NCBI GenBank assembly: GCA_946479285.1
Contig: CAMLFH010000001.1
Span: 186,001 to 250,000 of the forward strand
Length of the DNA: 64,000 bases
Direction of reading: 5' to 3'
Source of the DNA: an uncultured Flavobacteriales bacterium
GTDB lineage: Bacteria; Bacteroidota; Bacteroidia; Flavobacteriales; Crocinitomicaceae
The notes under the pieces were generated by a model. That model was given only the letters and a program-made list of their open reading frames with translations, was not told where the DNA came from and did no database searches. The position numbers and the translations under genes were made by a program. Position 1 is the first letter of the stretch; each line of letters starts with the position of its first letter. Of the stretch, positions 1 to 6,494 are shown piece after piece.

Positions 1-1
1 C

Positions 2-136
2 CAAACAATTGTTTACTTCAGCTCAGGAGAACAAAAGAACTGTTGGGTAACTTATAATGATCTAGCCGGAGGATCAAGCGTGTCAATCATTACTTCATTC
101 GGAACAAATACATACGTTCACACACGCGCTTACTAA
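2..136 (+). CDS. C-terminal end of an unidentified protein (5' truncated by window)
   Basis: The second frame is open from the first base of the window to a TAA at 134-136, giving a 44-residue C-terminal fragment that ends in ...TNTYVHTRAY. It is rich in Ser, Thr, Gly and aromatic residues (VYFSSGEQKNCWVTYNDLAGG), which looks like a small beta-rich extracellular domain, but I do not recognise the family. Only 3 bases separate its stop from the next start, so it is probably in one transcript with the lipoprotein that follows. Confidence 0.5.
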   Translation, partial: QTIVYFSSGEQKNCWVTYNDLAGGSSVSIITSFGTNTYVHTRAY

Positions 137-139
137 ATC

Positions 140-736
140 ATGAGATATTACACTTTAATTATGATCAGCATATTGCTATGCTTTTCTTGTACTACAAATA
201 CCAAGGATCAACCAAAAAAACAGAACATTCAGATAGCTGCTATTACGGAATCGAAACCTGAAGTTGAAACCAATATTTCAGCAGAACCAAATGTTATTGA
301 AACGGATGAGCCAGTATCATATGAAGAACCAATTGAGAAAGTAATATACAATTCTTATGAAAAGCTATCAGGAGCAATTAGACAATGGAAAGTAGTATTG
401 TATTCTGATTATACAATTAAGGTTTTCTCTACCAAATGGGATTTGGAATTTAAAGAATCAGAGAGTTTTATTCTGGAGAGCGAATATTACCCAATCCGGC
501 ACGAGATCAAATCAAATGGAGATATCTATATCACATGTGCAACAACCTATAGAGAGGCAGACAAAATGAATCATCAATATACAGCTATGTTCTCAGTTGA
601 GCAATCCTTTGTTAGGTTCAATGCTGTATTTGGGAAAGGGGGTACTGATAAAGCCTATAGCAATTTGAATTATATCAGCCTCCCAAATGAAAGTAGCCAC
701 TTTGAAGGAGTTGGATATGTGAAGAATGATCTGTAA
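140..736 (+). CDS. putative lipoprotein, function unknown
   Basis: This 198-residue protein begins with a hydrophobic signal (MRYYTLIMISILLCFSC) whose Cys17, preceded by Phe-Ser, is a plausible lipidation site. A low-complexity acidic/Gln/Glu linker follows to about residue 65, then a domain rich in Tyr, Ser and Lys with a beta-strand-like pattern. I do not recognise a family. The gene follows the truncated upstream gene by 3 bases and ends 9 bases from the convergent XRE gene. Lipoprotein assignment rests only on the N-terminus. Confidence 0.6.
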   Translation: MRYYTLIMISILLCFSCTTNTKDQPKKQNIQIAAITESKPEVETNISAEPNVIETDEPVSYEEPIEKVIYNSYEKLSGAIRQWKVVLYSDYTIKVFSTKWDLEFKESESFILESEYYPIRHEIKSNGDIYITCATTYREADKMNHQYTAMFSVEQSFVRFNAVFGKGGTDKAYSNLNYISLPNESSHFEGVGYVKNDL

Positions 737-745
737 TGTGCCGAA

Positions 746-976
746 TTAATCTTTGACTAAATCTTCAATAGCTACCCCCAAAATGGTAGTTATTCTTTTA
801 TAAATTAAGATCGAAGCATTCTGTTCACCTGTCTCAATCCGAGCCACTTGCGGCTGGCTTGTACCCATCGATTTAGCTAAATCTCCCTGTGTAATTCCAC
901 TTTTTTTACGAATTTCTTTTATTCGTAACCCAATGTTTATTAGGTAGTTATCTTCTTCTGTTGTAGTTTTTTTCAT
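746..976 (-). CDS. XRE-family helix-turn-helix regulator
   Basis: This 76-residue protein is almost entirely a Cro/C1-type HTH: the stretch IGLRIKEIRKKSGITQGDLA (residues 15-34) leads into the recognition-helix region SQPQVARIETGEQNAS. Proteins of this size are usually autoregulatory DNA-binding repressors or antitoxin-like partners. It is divergent from the DUF2130 gene. The intergenic space contains an 18-bp perfect palindrome that abuts its own -7-like element, which fits autorepression and control of the divergent gene. No toxin-like partner is adjacent on its own strand. Confidence 0.85.
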   Translation of the reverse strand: MKKTTTEEDNYLINIGLRIKEIRKKSGITQGDLAKSMGTSQPQVARIETGEQNASILIYKRITTILGVAIEDLVKD

Positions 977-1030
977 GTTAAGTCACATTTTTTAGGCAAC
1001 CGTGAAAAGCAACTTGCGTTTTCACAAATA

Positions 1031-1038
1031 CAAATATA
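1031..1038 (-). promoter_or_regulatory. -7 promoter element for the XRE gene
   Basis: Read on the minus strand this octamer is TATATTTG, a perfect match to the Bacteroidota -7 consensus TAnnTTTG. It lies 55 bases upstream of the XRE start codon and overlaps the first four bases of the adjacent palindrome. No convincing -33 TTTG was found at the ideal spacing. Confidence 0.5.
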
Positions 1039-1052
1039 CCAAATTTGGTATA
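1035..1052. promoter_or_regulatory. 18-bp perfect palindrome, probable XRE operator
   Basis: The sequence TATACCAAATTTGGTATA equals its own reverse complement. It sits between the divergent XRE and DUF2130 genes and overlaps the XRE -7 element. Its size and perfect dyad suit a dimeric HTH repressor, so I infer it is the operator of the adjacent XRE protein. Confidence 0.6.
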
Positions 1053-1089
1053 AAATGAAATAGTATTCACTAATTTAAATTAACAAGTT

Positions 1090-2349
1090 ATGAACAGAAA
1101 ATTACAAAACAAGAATTTAAATTGTCCTAATTGCGGGACAGAACTGAATGTTGACTCGCTGATGATCTCTCAATTCAGAGATTCCATTAGAAAAGACCTA
1201 AGAGATGAAATGAATGAACGTGAACAAGAACTCCAATCCAAACAAGATGAATTCGATGCGATAGCTAAGTCCTTTGCAAAGGATAAGGCTGAATTGGAGA
1301 AGCGTGTTCAAGAACAAGTAAGTGAACGGATTTCAACTCGTGAAGCTGAAATTAAGTTGGAGATTGGCCGGAAAGTTCAAGAAGAGACTGCCACTCAATT
1401 ACAGGAATTAGAAGACCAGCTTATAACGAAGTCCAAGCAGCTGAAGTCTGCCAATAAGGATAAGGCTGAATTGGTAAGACTGCAACGTGAGCTTGAAGAA
1501 CAGGAAGCCCGTATTGTACTCCAGAAGGAACAGGAACTTACCAAACGATTGGATGAGGCTAAAGAATTCATTCGCGAACAAGTTTCTCAAGAAAATCAGC
1601 TCCGGATGAAAGAGAAGGAAAAGCTCATATCAGATTTGAAAACTAAGTTGGATGAAGCTAAGCGTAAGGTTGAACAAGGTTCAATGCAAATGCAGGGAGA
1701 GATTCAGGAGTTAGAGATTATTGATATTCTTCAGAACGCATATCCTTTCGATGAGATTACTCAGTCAAAGAAAGGAGCAAACGGAGCTGATATTCTCCAG
1801 CAAATCAACACGCAATATGGTGTGAAGATTGGCAGCATTTACTATGAGAGCAAGCGTACTCAAGCATACGTAGATAAATGGATTCCGAAGTTGAAGAATG
1901 ATAACCTATCCGTTAAAGCAGATATTTTGGTTCTGGTAACAGAGACCTTACCAAAAGGCATTACCAGATGGGGAATTGTAGATGATGTATGGGTTTGTGA
2001 CATGGCTTCAGTGAAGGAATTGAGTTTGGTTCTCCGGTATGGATTGCTGAAGGTATATTCAGTTGCGCAGAACCAGCACCAAGCAAAAGAGAAGAGTGAA
2101 TTGCTTTATCAGTATATCACATCTGATGAGTTTAAAAATCTATTTGAGAACATCGTCAGAGGATTCAAATCAATACAAGAAAGTCATCAGAATGAACAAT
2201 TAAAAATCAAAAGGCTTTGGGTCGAAAGAGAGAAACAACTCCAACAAATCCTATCCAATTTGGTTGAACATTATGCTTCATTACGAAATATTGGTGGTGA
2301 TTCGATGGTTGAAATTCAGATGTTTGAGTTCTTAAAACAAGTAGGATAA
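1090..2349 (+). CDS. DUF2130 coiled-coil protein with N-terminal zinc knuckle
   Basis: The 419-residue protein opens with a CPNCG knuckle (residues 12-16), continues as a long charged coiled coil to about residue 205 (many Glu/Gln/Lys heptads), and ends with a globular DUF2130 domain that includes GANGADILQQI and the KIGSIYYESKRT segment. DUF2130 proteins are widespread and of unknown molecular function; the core resembles restriction-endonuclease-like folds with an E-x-K motif, and YESKR here could be that motif (inference). It is divergent from the XRE regulator and is probably controlled through the palindrome between them. It lies next to an IS1595-type transposase in an accessory region. 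Confidence 0.8.
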   Translation: MNRKLQNKNLNCPNCGTELNVDSLMISQFRDSIRKDLRDEMNEREQELQSKQDEFDAIAKSFAKDKAELEKRVQEQVSERISTREAEIKLEIGRKVQEETATQLQELEDQLITKSKQLKSANKDKAELVRLQRELEEQEARIVLQKEQELTKRLDEAKEFIREQVSQENQLRMKEKEKLISDLKTKLDEAKRKVEQGSMQMQGEIQELEIIDILQNAYPFDEITQSKKGANGADILQQINTQYGVKIGSIYYESKRTQAYVDKWIPKLKNDNLSVKADILVLVTETLPKGITRWGIVDDVWVCDMASVKELSLVLRYGLLKVYSVAQNQHQAKEKSELLYQYITSDEFKNLFENIVRGFKSIQESHQNEQLKIKRLWVEREKQLQQILSNLVEHYASLRNIGGDSMVEIQMFEFLKQVG

Positions 2350-2393
2350 TTGGGATTGCTATTGCAATCGCTTTGATCTTGTCATAAATTTGT

Positions 2394-2426
2394 TTGGAAT
2401 CATCGTACCGGGTATGATGATTCCAA
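2394..2426. repeat. 11-bp inverted repeat (hairpin) upstream of the transposase
   Basis: TTGGAATCATC at 2394-2404 is the exact reverse complement of GATGATTCCAA at 2416-2426, with an 11-base loop. No T-run follows, so it is a poor terminator for the DUF2130 gene. It may instead be part of the insertion-sequence end or a translation-control hairpin, because the only nearby in-frame ATG codons (2414 and 2417) lie in its loop and 3' arm. Confidence 0.55.
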
Positions 2427-2431
2427 CATAA

Positions 2432-3595
2432 CACAGATTCAAAACAACAGAGAATATTACTAAATACAGTCTAACAGACCACGAGAAGCGTTTTCCAGAT
2501 GAAAAAGCATGCAAGGATTATCTGATCCAGAAACGTTGGTCTGACAGTAAGCCAGTCTGTCCCAAATGCGGGAATAGCCACGCGATTTACAATCTTAAAA
2601 CCCGTGGTATCTATAAATGTTCTAAGTGCTATTACCAGTTCTCAATTAAAACAGGAACCGTAATGGAGAATTCACAATTACCATTAGTAAAATGGTTTAA
2701 GTGTATTTATTTCATGATGGTCTTCAAAGGCATATCTAGTATCGATATGGCAAAGATGATTGGAGTAAGTCAACGTACTGCATGGCACATGATGCAACGG
2801 TTACGATCAGCTATTCATGTTGATAATGATATAATTCTAAGTGGAATAGTTGAAGCTGATGAAACTCACATTGGTCCATTAATCCATCGGAACAAACGCT
2901 TGCTAATTGCAAAAGCGAAGCATAATACTGAACAAGATAAGATTCACGGATTAACCAAAAGGCGAAAAAGAAGCATGTACGGTCCCCAAAAGAGAGCCAG
3001 CTTAAAAGGGGTTTCAAAAAAAGAGCAGGAACAGCGTAAAAAGGCAAAGCAACTTCTGGGCCAACGAAATATGTTTGAGCTTGGCTATTACATATTCGGA
3101 ATGGTGGAACGTAATAGTGGAAGAATGATCATTAAGGTAATTGGCGAATCCAGACGATCAGTCACAAGAGTAAATGTGTGTTCTCATCTAATTGAAAATG
3201 TATCAAGTGATGCCATACTGATGACAGATGAGTCTGTCATATACAGAGAGATGCATTTGGATTTTGAAGAACATCATACTATAAATCACCAGCTATTATA
3301 CGTAAGGACAGGTTGGGATAAGAATGATGAAGAAATCAAAATACATACGAATACCATCGAAAATGCATGGAAAAATCTGAAGAAGATGATCCGGGGAAAA
3401 CATATTCATTTCAGCTATCATCATGCACAACGTTATCTGGATATGTTCACATATCAATGGAATCGAAAATCAAATGGTGATTTCGTATTATTTGAAGACT
3501 TCATTCCAAATCTATTTACAGAACGAATATTATACAAAGACCTTAAACAAGTCAAAGACCTAACGTGTCAGGGACACATTAAACAAGCTGCATAG
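2432..3595 (+). mobile_element. IS1595-family (ISXO2-like) transposase, start codon missing or non-canonical
   Basis: The reading frame is open from just after a TAA at 2429-2431 to the TAG at 3593-3595. It encodes the N-terminal helical region (EKRFPDEKACKDYL), a zinc ribbon with CPKC and CSKC pairs (about 2552-2632), a HTH, and the DDE nuclease: Asp in GIVEADETHIG, Asp in ILMTDESVIY, and the NTIENAWKNLKK block. These are the hallmark motifs of IS1595 transposases. There is no in-frame ATG, GTG or TTG between the TAA at 2429 and the ATG at 2663, and starting at 2663 would delete the zinc ribbon. ATG codons at 2414 and 2417 run into the TAA after 5 and 4 codons. It is either inactive or uses ATT at 2456. 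I found no matching terminal inverted repeats. Confidence 0.8.
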
Positions 3596-3597
3596 CC

Positions 3598-3909
3598 ATG
3601 GAAACATATACACTAATAAATGTGCTGGTCTTCCTGAAGAATCAGCAACAAACTGAGTACAGAGGTATTGAAGCAATCTTTGAGATTTTAGAAGATAAGC
3701 GAATACCTGAAGAAGAGAAGATGCCAATTATACTATCGGTATTGCGCCAATTGGGACTGGAAGAAGATTTCGTTCATGAACCTTATGATCCATTCTCAGA
3801 AGAACCGGAACCAAAAGAAAGAATCAGACGCTTTCAGCCATATAGAGTGGATCAATTCCGCATACCAATATTGGATTGTGTGATACCTTATGATTGTATA
3901 TTGAACTAA
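3598..3909 (+). CDS. unknown small acidic protein following the transposase
   Basis: The 103-residue protein starts 2 bases after the transposase stop, so translation is probably coupled. It has an N-terminal helical domain (residues 1-60, LINVLVFLKNQQQTEYRGIE...) and an acidic Pro/Glu linker (PYDPFSEEPEPKERIRR), ending in an aromatic/hydrophobic tail. I do not recognise it. The spacing suggests it is either a passenger or accessory gene of the insertion sequence, or the host gene next to the insertion point. Confidence 0.55.
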   Translation: METYTLINVLVFLKNQQQTEYRGIEAIFEILEDKRIPEEEKMPIILSVLRQLGLEEDFVHEPYDPFSEEPEPKERIRRFQPYRVDQFRIPILDCVIPYDCILN

Positions 3910-4046
3910 AAAAATGATTCTATAGAACCGTTTCAAATAGAATTATTTGTAACTTTAAGCTACTAACAGATGAGGTAAAATCTCATCATCAAAATTACAG
4001 ACAGACCGAAGAATTAAACGAGAAGGAATGGCCGTGCAAAGGGCAT

Positions 4047-4175
4047 ATGAAAGCTATCCTTCATAACTTAATTCCATCTAATATGGCTTTAGGAATTGCA
4101 ACTTTGATTATTATAATTAATCGGGTTGAGGAATTTAGCATTACGAAAAAAGGTTTTAAAATTACTTTTAAGTAA
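4047..4175 (+). CDS. possible 42-residue single-span membrane peptide
   Basis: An ATG at 4047 opens a 42-codon frame: a short N-terminus, a hydrophobic span (MALGIATLIIII), then a basic/amphipathic tail RVEEFSITKKGFKITFK, ending TAA at 4173-4175. The stop lies 6 bases before a strong rho-independent terminator, which supports a short transcript ending here. It is too short for compositional proof, and an untranslated small RNA ending at the same terminator is an alternative. Confidence 0.35.
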   Translation: MKAILHNLIPSNMALGIATLIIIINRVEEFSITKKGFKITFK

Positions 4176-4181
4176 TGACGG

Positions 4182-4202
4182 GGGAGGTTTGGTTAACCTC
4201 CC
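4182..4202 (+). terminator. rho-independent terminator
   Basis: GGGAGGTT (4182-4189) pairs perfectly with AACCTCCC (4195-4202) around a 5-base loop and is followed by TTTTCTTT. It ends whatever is transcribed from the 3.9-4.18 kb stretch. Confidence 0.8.
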
Positions 4203-4281
4203 TTTTCTTTGAACTGAATATCAACCCCTTGCACATTAAATAATAATTTATAATTTAGTCCCAATCTATAAATTATTCACT

Positions 4282-4452
4282 ATGCCAACTACTGGACAAA
4301 CATGTACTACTGCTGGAATTTATAAATGCAGCACCCACACATCACATCAAATTACAATGCCTGAAGGACATACATTTCCTCCTTGTGACAAATCTGGTCC
4401 CGCACCAGCACATAGCGCAACATGGGAATTGGTTCAAGCTACTAAACATTAG
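4282..4452 (+). CDS. small Cys/His-rich protein (zinc-ribbon or YjzC-like)
   Basis: ATG at 4282 opens a 56-codon frame ending with TAG at 4450-4452. The product has the pattern GQTCTTAGIYKCSTHTSH...MPEGHTFPPCD...ATWELVQATKH. The order GIYxC, then xITMPEGHxFPPC, then ATWELV resembles small zinc-ribbon/YjzC-like proteins whose GIYxC/PPC pairs bind metal (family resemblance from memory, moderate). The same reading frame continues beyond the TAG with protein-like sequence to 4600, interrupted by a second TAG at 4504. This may be a longer gene that has decayed. Confidence 0.5.
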   Translation: MPTTGQTCTTAGIYKCSTHTSHQITMPEGHTFPPCDKSGPAPAHSATWELVQATKH

Positions 4453-4489
4453 GAAAAGGTAATTGATAAAAAGATTGACTTAGAAGATT

Positions 4490-4630
4490 CTGAGGGGGTG
4501 ATATAGCCATGGGTCGGCACGGTTGATGAAAATCACCCACGCTCGATTAAAGCTAAAATCAAAGCCATAAGACTGCACCCGAAACGCGTCAAAACTTAGT
4601 AGGTAGGTCCAGAGGTTAAAGCCCCCTTAG
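4490..4630 (+). ncRNA. candidate structured RNA closed by a terminal helix
   Basis: CTGAGGGGG at 4490-4498 pairs with CCCCCTTAG at 4622-4630 along all nine positions (one G·U), enclosing 123 bases and followed by a pyrimidine-rich tract. An alternative helix pairs GGGTGAT (4496-4502) with ATCACCC (4532-4538), so the two helices compete for the same G-run as in a switch. A small hairpin forms at 4545-4560. The stretch is also open in the frame of the upstream 56-codon gene except for one TAG, so a decayed protein tail is the competing reading. I could not match it to tmRNA, RNase P, SRP, 6S or a known riboswitch. Confidence 0.35.
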
Positions 4631-4712
4631 TTTCTTCTTCTTTCAATTATAAGTCACAATTACAAATAAGTAAAGTCCATAAATATTAACTAACAAATAC
4701 AAAAGAAATTCT

Positions 4713-4946
4713 ATGAAAAAAATGTTCACCATTGCTGACGATTACGCCACAAATAGGACTAATAATGAAGAGCCAATAGACCTAGACAAAATAGTAGAGA
4801 ACTACTTGAAAACAATAGAAGGTAATTATTATTGGAATATTGAATTTATGTCTCAATCCTCTGTATATAATCCAGAAACAAGCAAAATTTTCATCACCAC
4901 GACTATCATTGTAGACATCAAAAGACATTCTGGGACAGTAATTTAA
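4713..4946 (+). CDS. hypothetical protein, 77 residues
   Basis: This small protein has an acidic, Asn-rich N-terminal half (ADDYATNRTNNEEPIDLDKI) and a beta-rich C-terminal half (YWNIEFMSQSSVYNPETSKIFITTTIIVDIK). There is no signal peptide or membrane span and I recognise no family. It is followed after 6 bases by a small membrane protein, suggesting a two-gene unit ending at the terminator at 5291-5318. Confidence 0.5.
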   Translation: MKKMFTIADDYATNRTNNEEPIDLDKIVENYLKTIEGNYYWNIEFMSQSSVYNPETSKIFITTTIIVDIKRHSGTVI

Positions 4947-4952
4947 AATAGA

Positions 4953-5171
4953 ATGGGTAATACACTTAGCATTATTGGGCTTTCATTGGATATTATAGGA
5001 GTTGGTATTCTATTCTTTTATGGAATGCCCCCAAAGTATAATAATGGATATGTTCAAACAATGCCAGATAAAGAATTCAAACGAAAGGAATGGATATCTA
5101 AAAGTGGTTTTCTTTTAATCATTACTGGTTTTATTCTCCAATTAATTCCATATCTACTACCAAGTAAATGA
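4953..5171 (+). CDS. small two-span membrane protein
   Basis: The 72-residue protein has two hydrophobic segments (LSIIGLSLDIIGVGILFFYG near residues 4-24 and FLLIITGFILQLIPYLL near 53-69) separated by a charged loop containing FKRKEWISKSG. Small two-span proteins with an IIGLSLDIIGV...FFYGMPP start are common and uncharacterised in several phyla. It lies 6 bases after the 77-residue gene. Confidence 0.6.
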   Translation: MGNTLSIIGLSLDIIGVGILFFYGMPPKYNNGYVQTMPDKEFKRKEWISKSGFLLIITGFILQLIPYLLPSK

Positions 5172-5290
5172 AGGATTATCTACGACCGTAAAAGTATAAT
5201 ACGATTGGTGCCATGATTACTGCCATGCAAATCATCACTAACGCAAGTATTTGACTAGATTCCATATTATGTAAATATCATTGATAATGA

Positions 5291-5318
5291 AAAAGGTCGC
5301 CCATCCGAGCGACCTTTT
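5291..5318 (+). terminator. rho-independent terminator
   Basis: AAAAGGTCGC (5291-5300) and GCGACCTTTT (5309-5318) form a perfect 10-bp stem with an 8-base loop; the T-run lies within the stem's 3' arm. It closes the 4.7-5.2 kb gene pair. Confidence 0.8.
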
Positions 5319-5358
5319 ATATCGTTTTATATTTCTGGTGTAAGCGATGACTAATTAC

Positions 5359-5378
5359 CGATTAATCGCGCCCCTACT
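5359..5378. repeat. half-copy of the GTAGGGACGCG palindromic repeat
   Basis: The 20 bases CGATTAATCGCGCCCCTACT match 11318-11337, the second half of the full palindrome, with one mismatch. It lies just upstream of the CDF gene. Full or variant copies are at 11307-11338, 30379-30412 and 37230-37259. Confidence 0.6.
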
Positions 5379-5407
5379 GTTTTGTGGGTAATTTATTATA
5401 TTTAAGC

Positions 5408-6310
5408 ATGGGACACGATCATGCACATCATCATCACGAGACGCTGACTAAAGTCAATACGGCTTTTGTTATCGGAATCCTTCTCAATTTGGCGTTTGTG
5501 ATGGTGGAAGCCATTGTCGGGATCCTGATTGATTCCCTTTCTGTTCTCTCGGATGCAGGCCACAATCTTGCTGACGTAGGAACACTGGCACTTTCGCTGC
5601 TGGCTTTTAAACTGATGAAAGTCAAATCCAACAGCCGATATACTTATGGTTACCGCAAGACTTCCATTTTGGTGGCTTTGTTCAATTCCATCCTTTTATT
5701 GGTAACAATCGGAGCCATCGTTTACGGTGCAATTGATCATATTTTTTATCCTCAAACTATTCCCGGCTTAACCGTTTCAATCATTGCCGGAGTCGGGATC
5801 GTGATCAATTTTTCGACCGCCTTGCTCTTCCTGCGCAACAAAGAAAAAGACATCAATGTGAAAAGCGCTTACCTGCATTTATTGGCAGATGCTTTGGTTT
5901 CCGCCGGCCTGGTGATCGGCGGGATTGTCATTTACTATACGAAGCTTTATTGGCTGGATTCGGTCTTCAGTTTGATCATTGCGGCAATTATTCTGTTTAC
6001 CACCTGGAAACTGATGAAAGAAAGCCTGCGTTTGTCTTTGGACGGAGTTCCAAGCAGTATCAACCTGCAAGAGATCATCATTTTAATCCGGAAAACCGAA
6101 GGAGTGAAAGAAGTGCATCATGTGCATATCTGGCCCTTGAGCTCCACAGAAAATGCGTTAACAGCTCATTTGGTTTTGGAAGAAAGCGTTCAGGGAGAAC
6201 AGGAAGCTCATTTGAAGCATGAAATCCGCCATTTGCTGGAACATCACAACATTCGGCACGTAACCTTTGAAACAGAGCGGGAGGAGTGTAAGAATGGAGA
6301 TTGTTCTTAG
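5408..6310 (+). CDS. CDF-family divalent metal cation exporter (ZitB/CzcD-like)
   Basis: A cation diffusion facilitator of 300 residues that would exchange cytoplasmic Zn(II)/Co(II)/Cd(II) for protons across the inner membrane. The His-rich N-terminus (MGHDHAHHHH) is followed by six predicted membrane spans. The metal-site motifs are visible as SDAGHNLAD (His52/Asp56) in the second span and HLLADALVSAG in the fifth, and the cytoplasmic C-terminal domain has VKEVHHVHIWPLSS. I chose the ATG at 5408 rather than the upstream in-frame start at 5384 because the His-rich start is typical of the family. It is followed by a repeat, not by an operon partner. Confidence 0.93.
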   Translation: MGHDHAHHHHETLTKVNTAFVIGILLNLAFVMVEAIVGILIDSLSVLSDAGHNLADVGTLALSLLAFKLMKVKSNSRYTYGYRKTSILVALFNSILLLVTIGAIVYGAIDHIFYPQTIPGLTVSIIAGVGIVINFSTALLFLRNKEKDINVKSAYLHLLADALVSAGLVIGGIVIYYTKLYWLDSVFSLIIAAIILFTTWKLMKESLRLSLDGVPSSINLQEIIILIRKTEGVKEVHHVHIWPLSSTENALTAHLVLEESVQGEQEAHLKHEIRHLLEHHNIRHVTFETEREECKNGDCS

Positions 6311-6327
6311 TTACGATTATTACGCCA

Positions 6328-6396
6328 CCCTCCTTAGTCCTCCCTCTGCGCCTAGGCTGAAGCTTTAGCGCAAGCATAAGGGAGGACTAAGGAGGG
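6328..6396. repeat. 18-bp perfect inverted repeat with 33-base loop
   Basis: CCCTCCTTAGTCCTCCCT (6328-6345) is the exact reverse complement of 6379-6396. The loop carries GCGCCTAGGCTGAAGCTT (6348-6365), which recurs with one mismatch in opposite orientation at 42405-42422. It lies between the CDF gene and the 3' end of the choice-of-anchor I gene, where it could terminate transcription in either direction. Confidence 0.75.
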
Positions 6397-6494
6397 GGAT
6401 AAATGGGGAGGATAAATGGGATTGATATTGAAACCAAAAAACCCTGGCATCGTCCGAAGAGAACACCAGGGCTTAGCAGCGTATGTAGGTTATA

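Noticed and set aside
4490..4630. tmRNA, RNase P RNA, SRP RNA, hammerhead ribozyme or cyclic-di-GMP riboswitch
   Set aside because: None of the conserved cores (tRNA-like end, P4, SRP loop, CUGAUGA...GAAA arrangement, GEMM core) can be found in the correct order.
6078..6377. 99-codon minus-strand frame over the end of the CDF gene and the following repeat
   Set aside because: It is antisense to the conserved C-terminal domain of the metal exporter and starts inside an inverted repeat.
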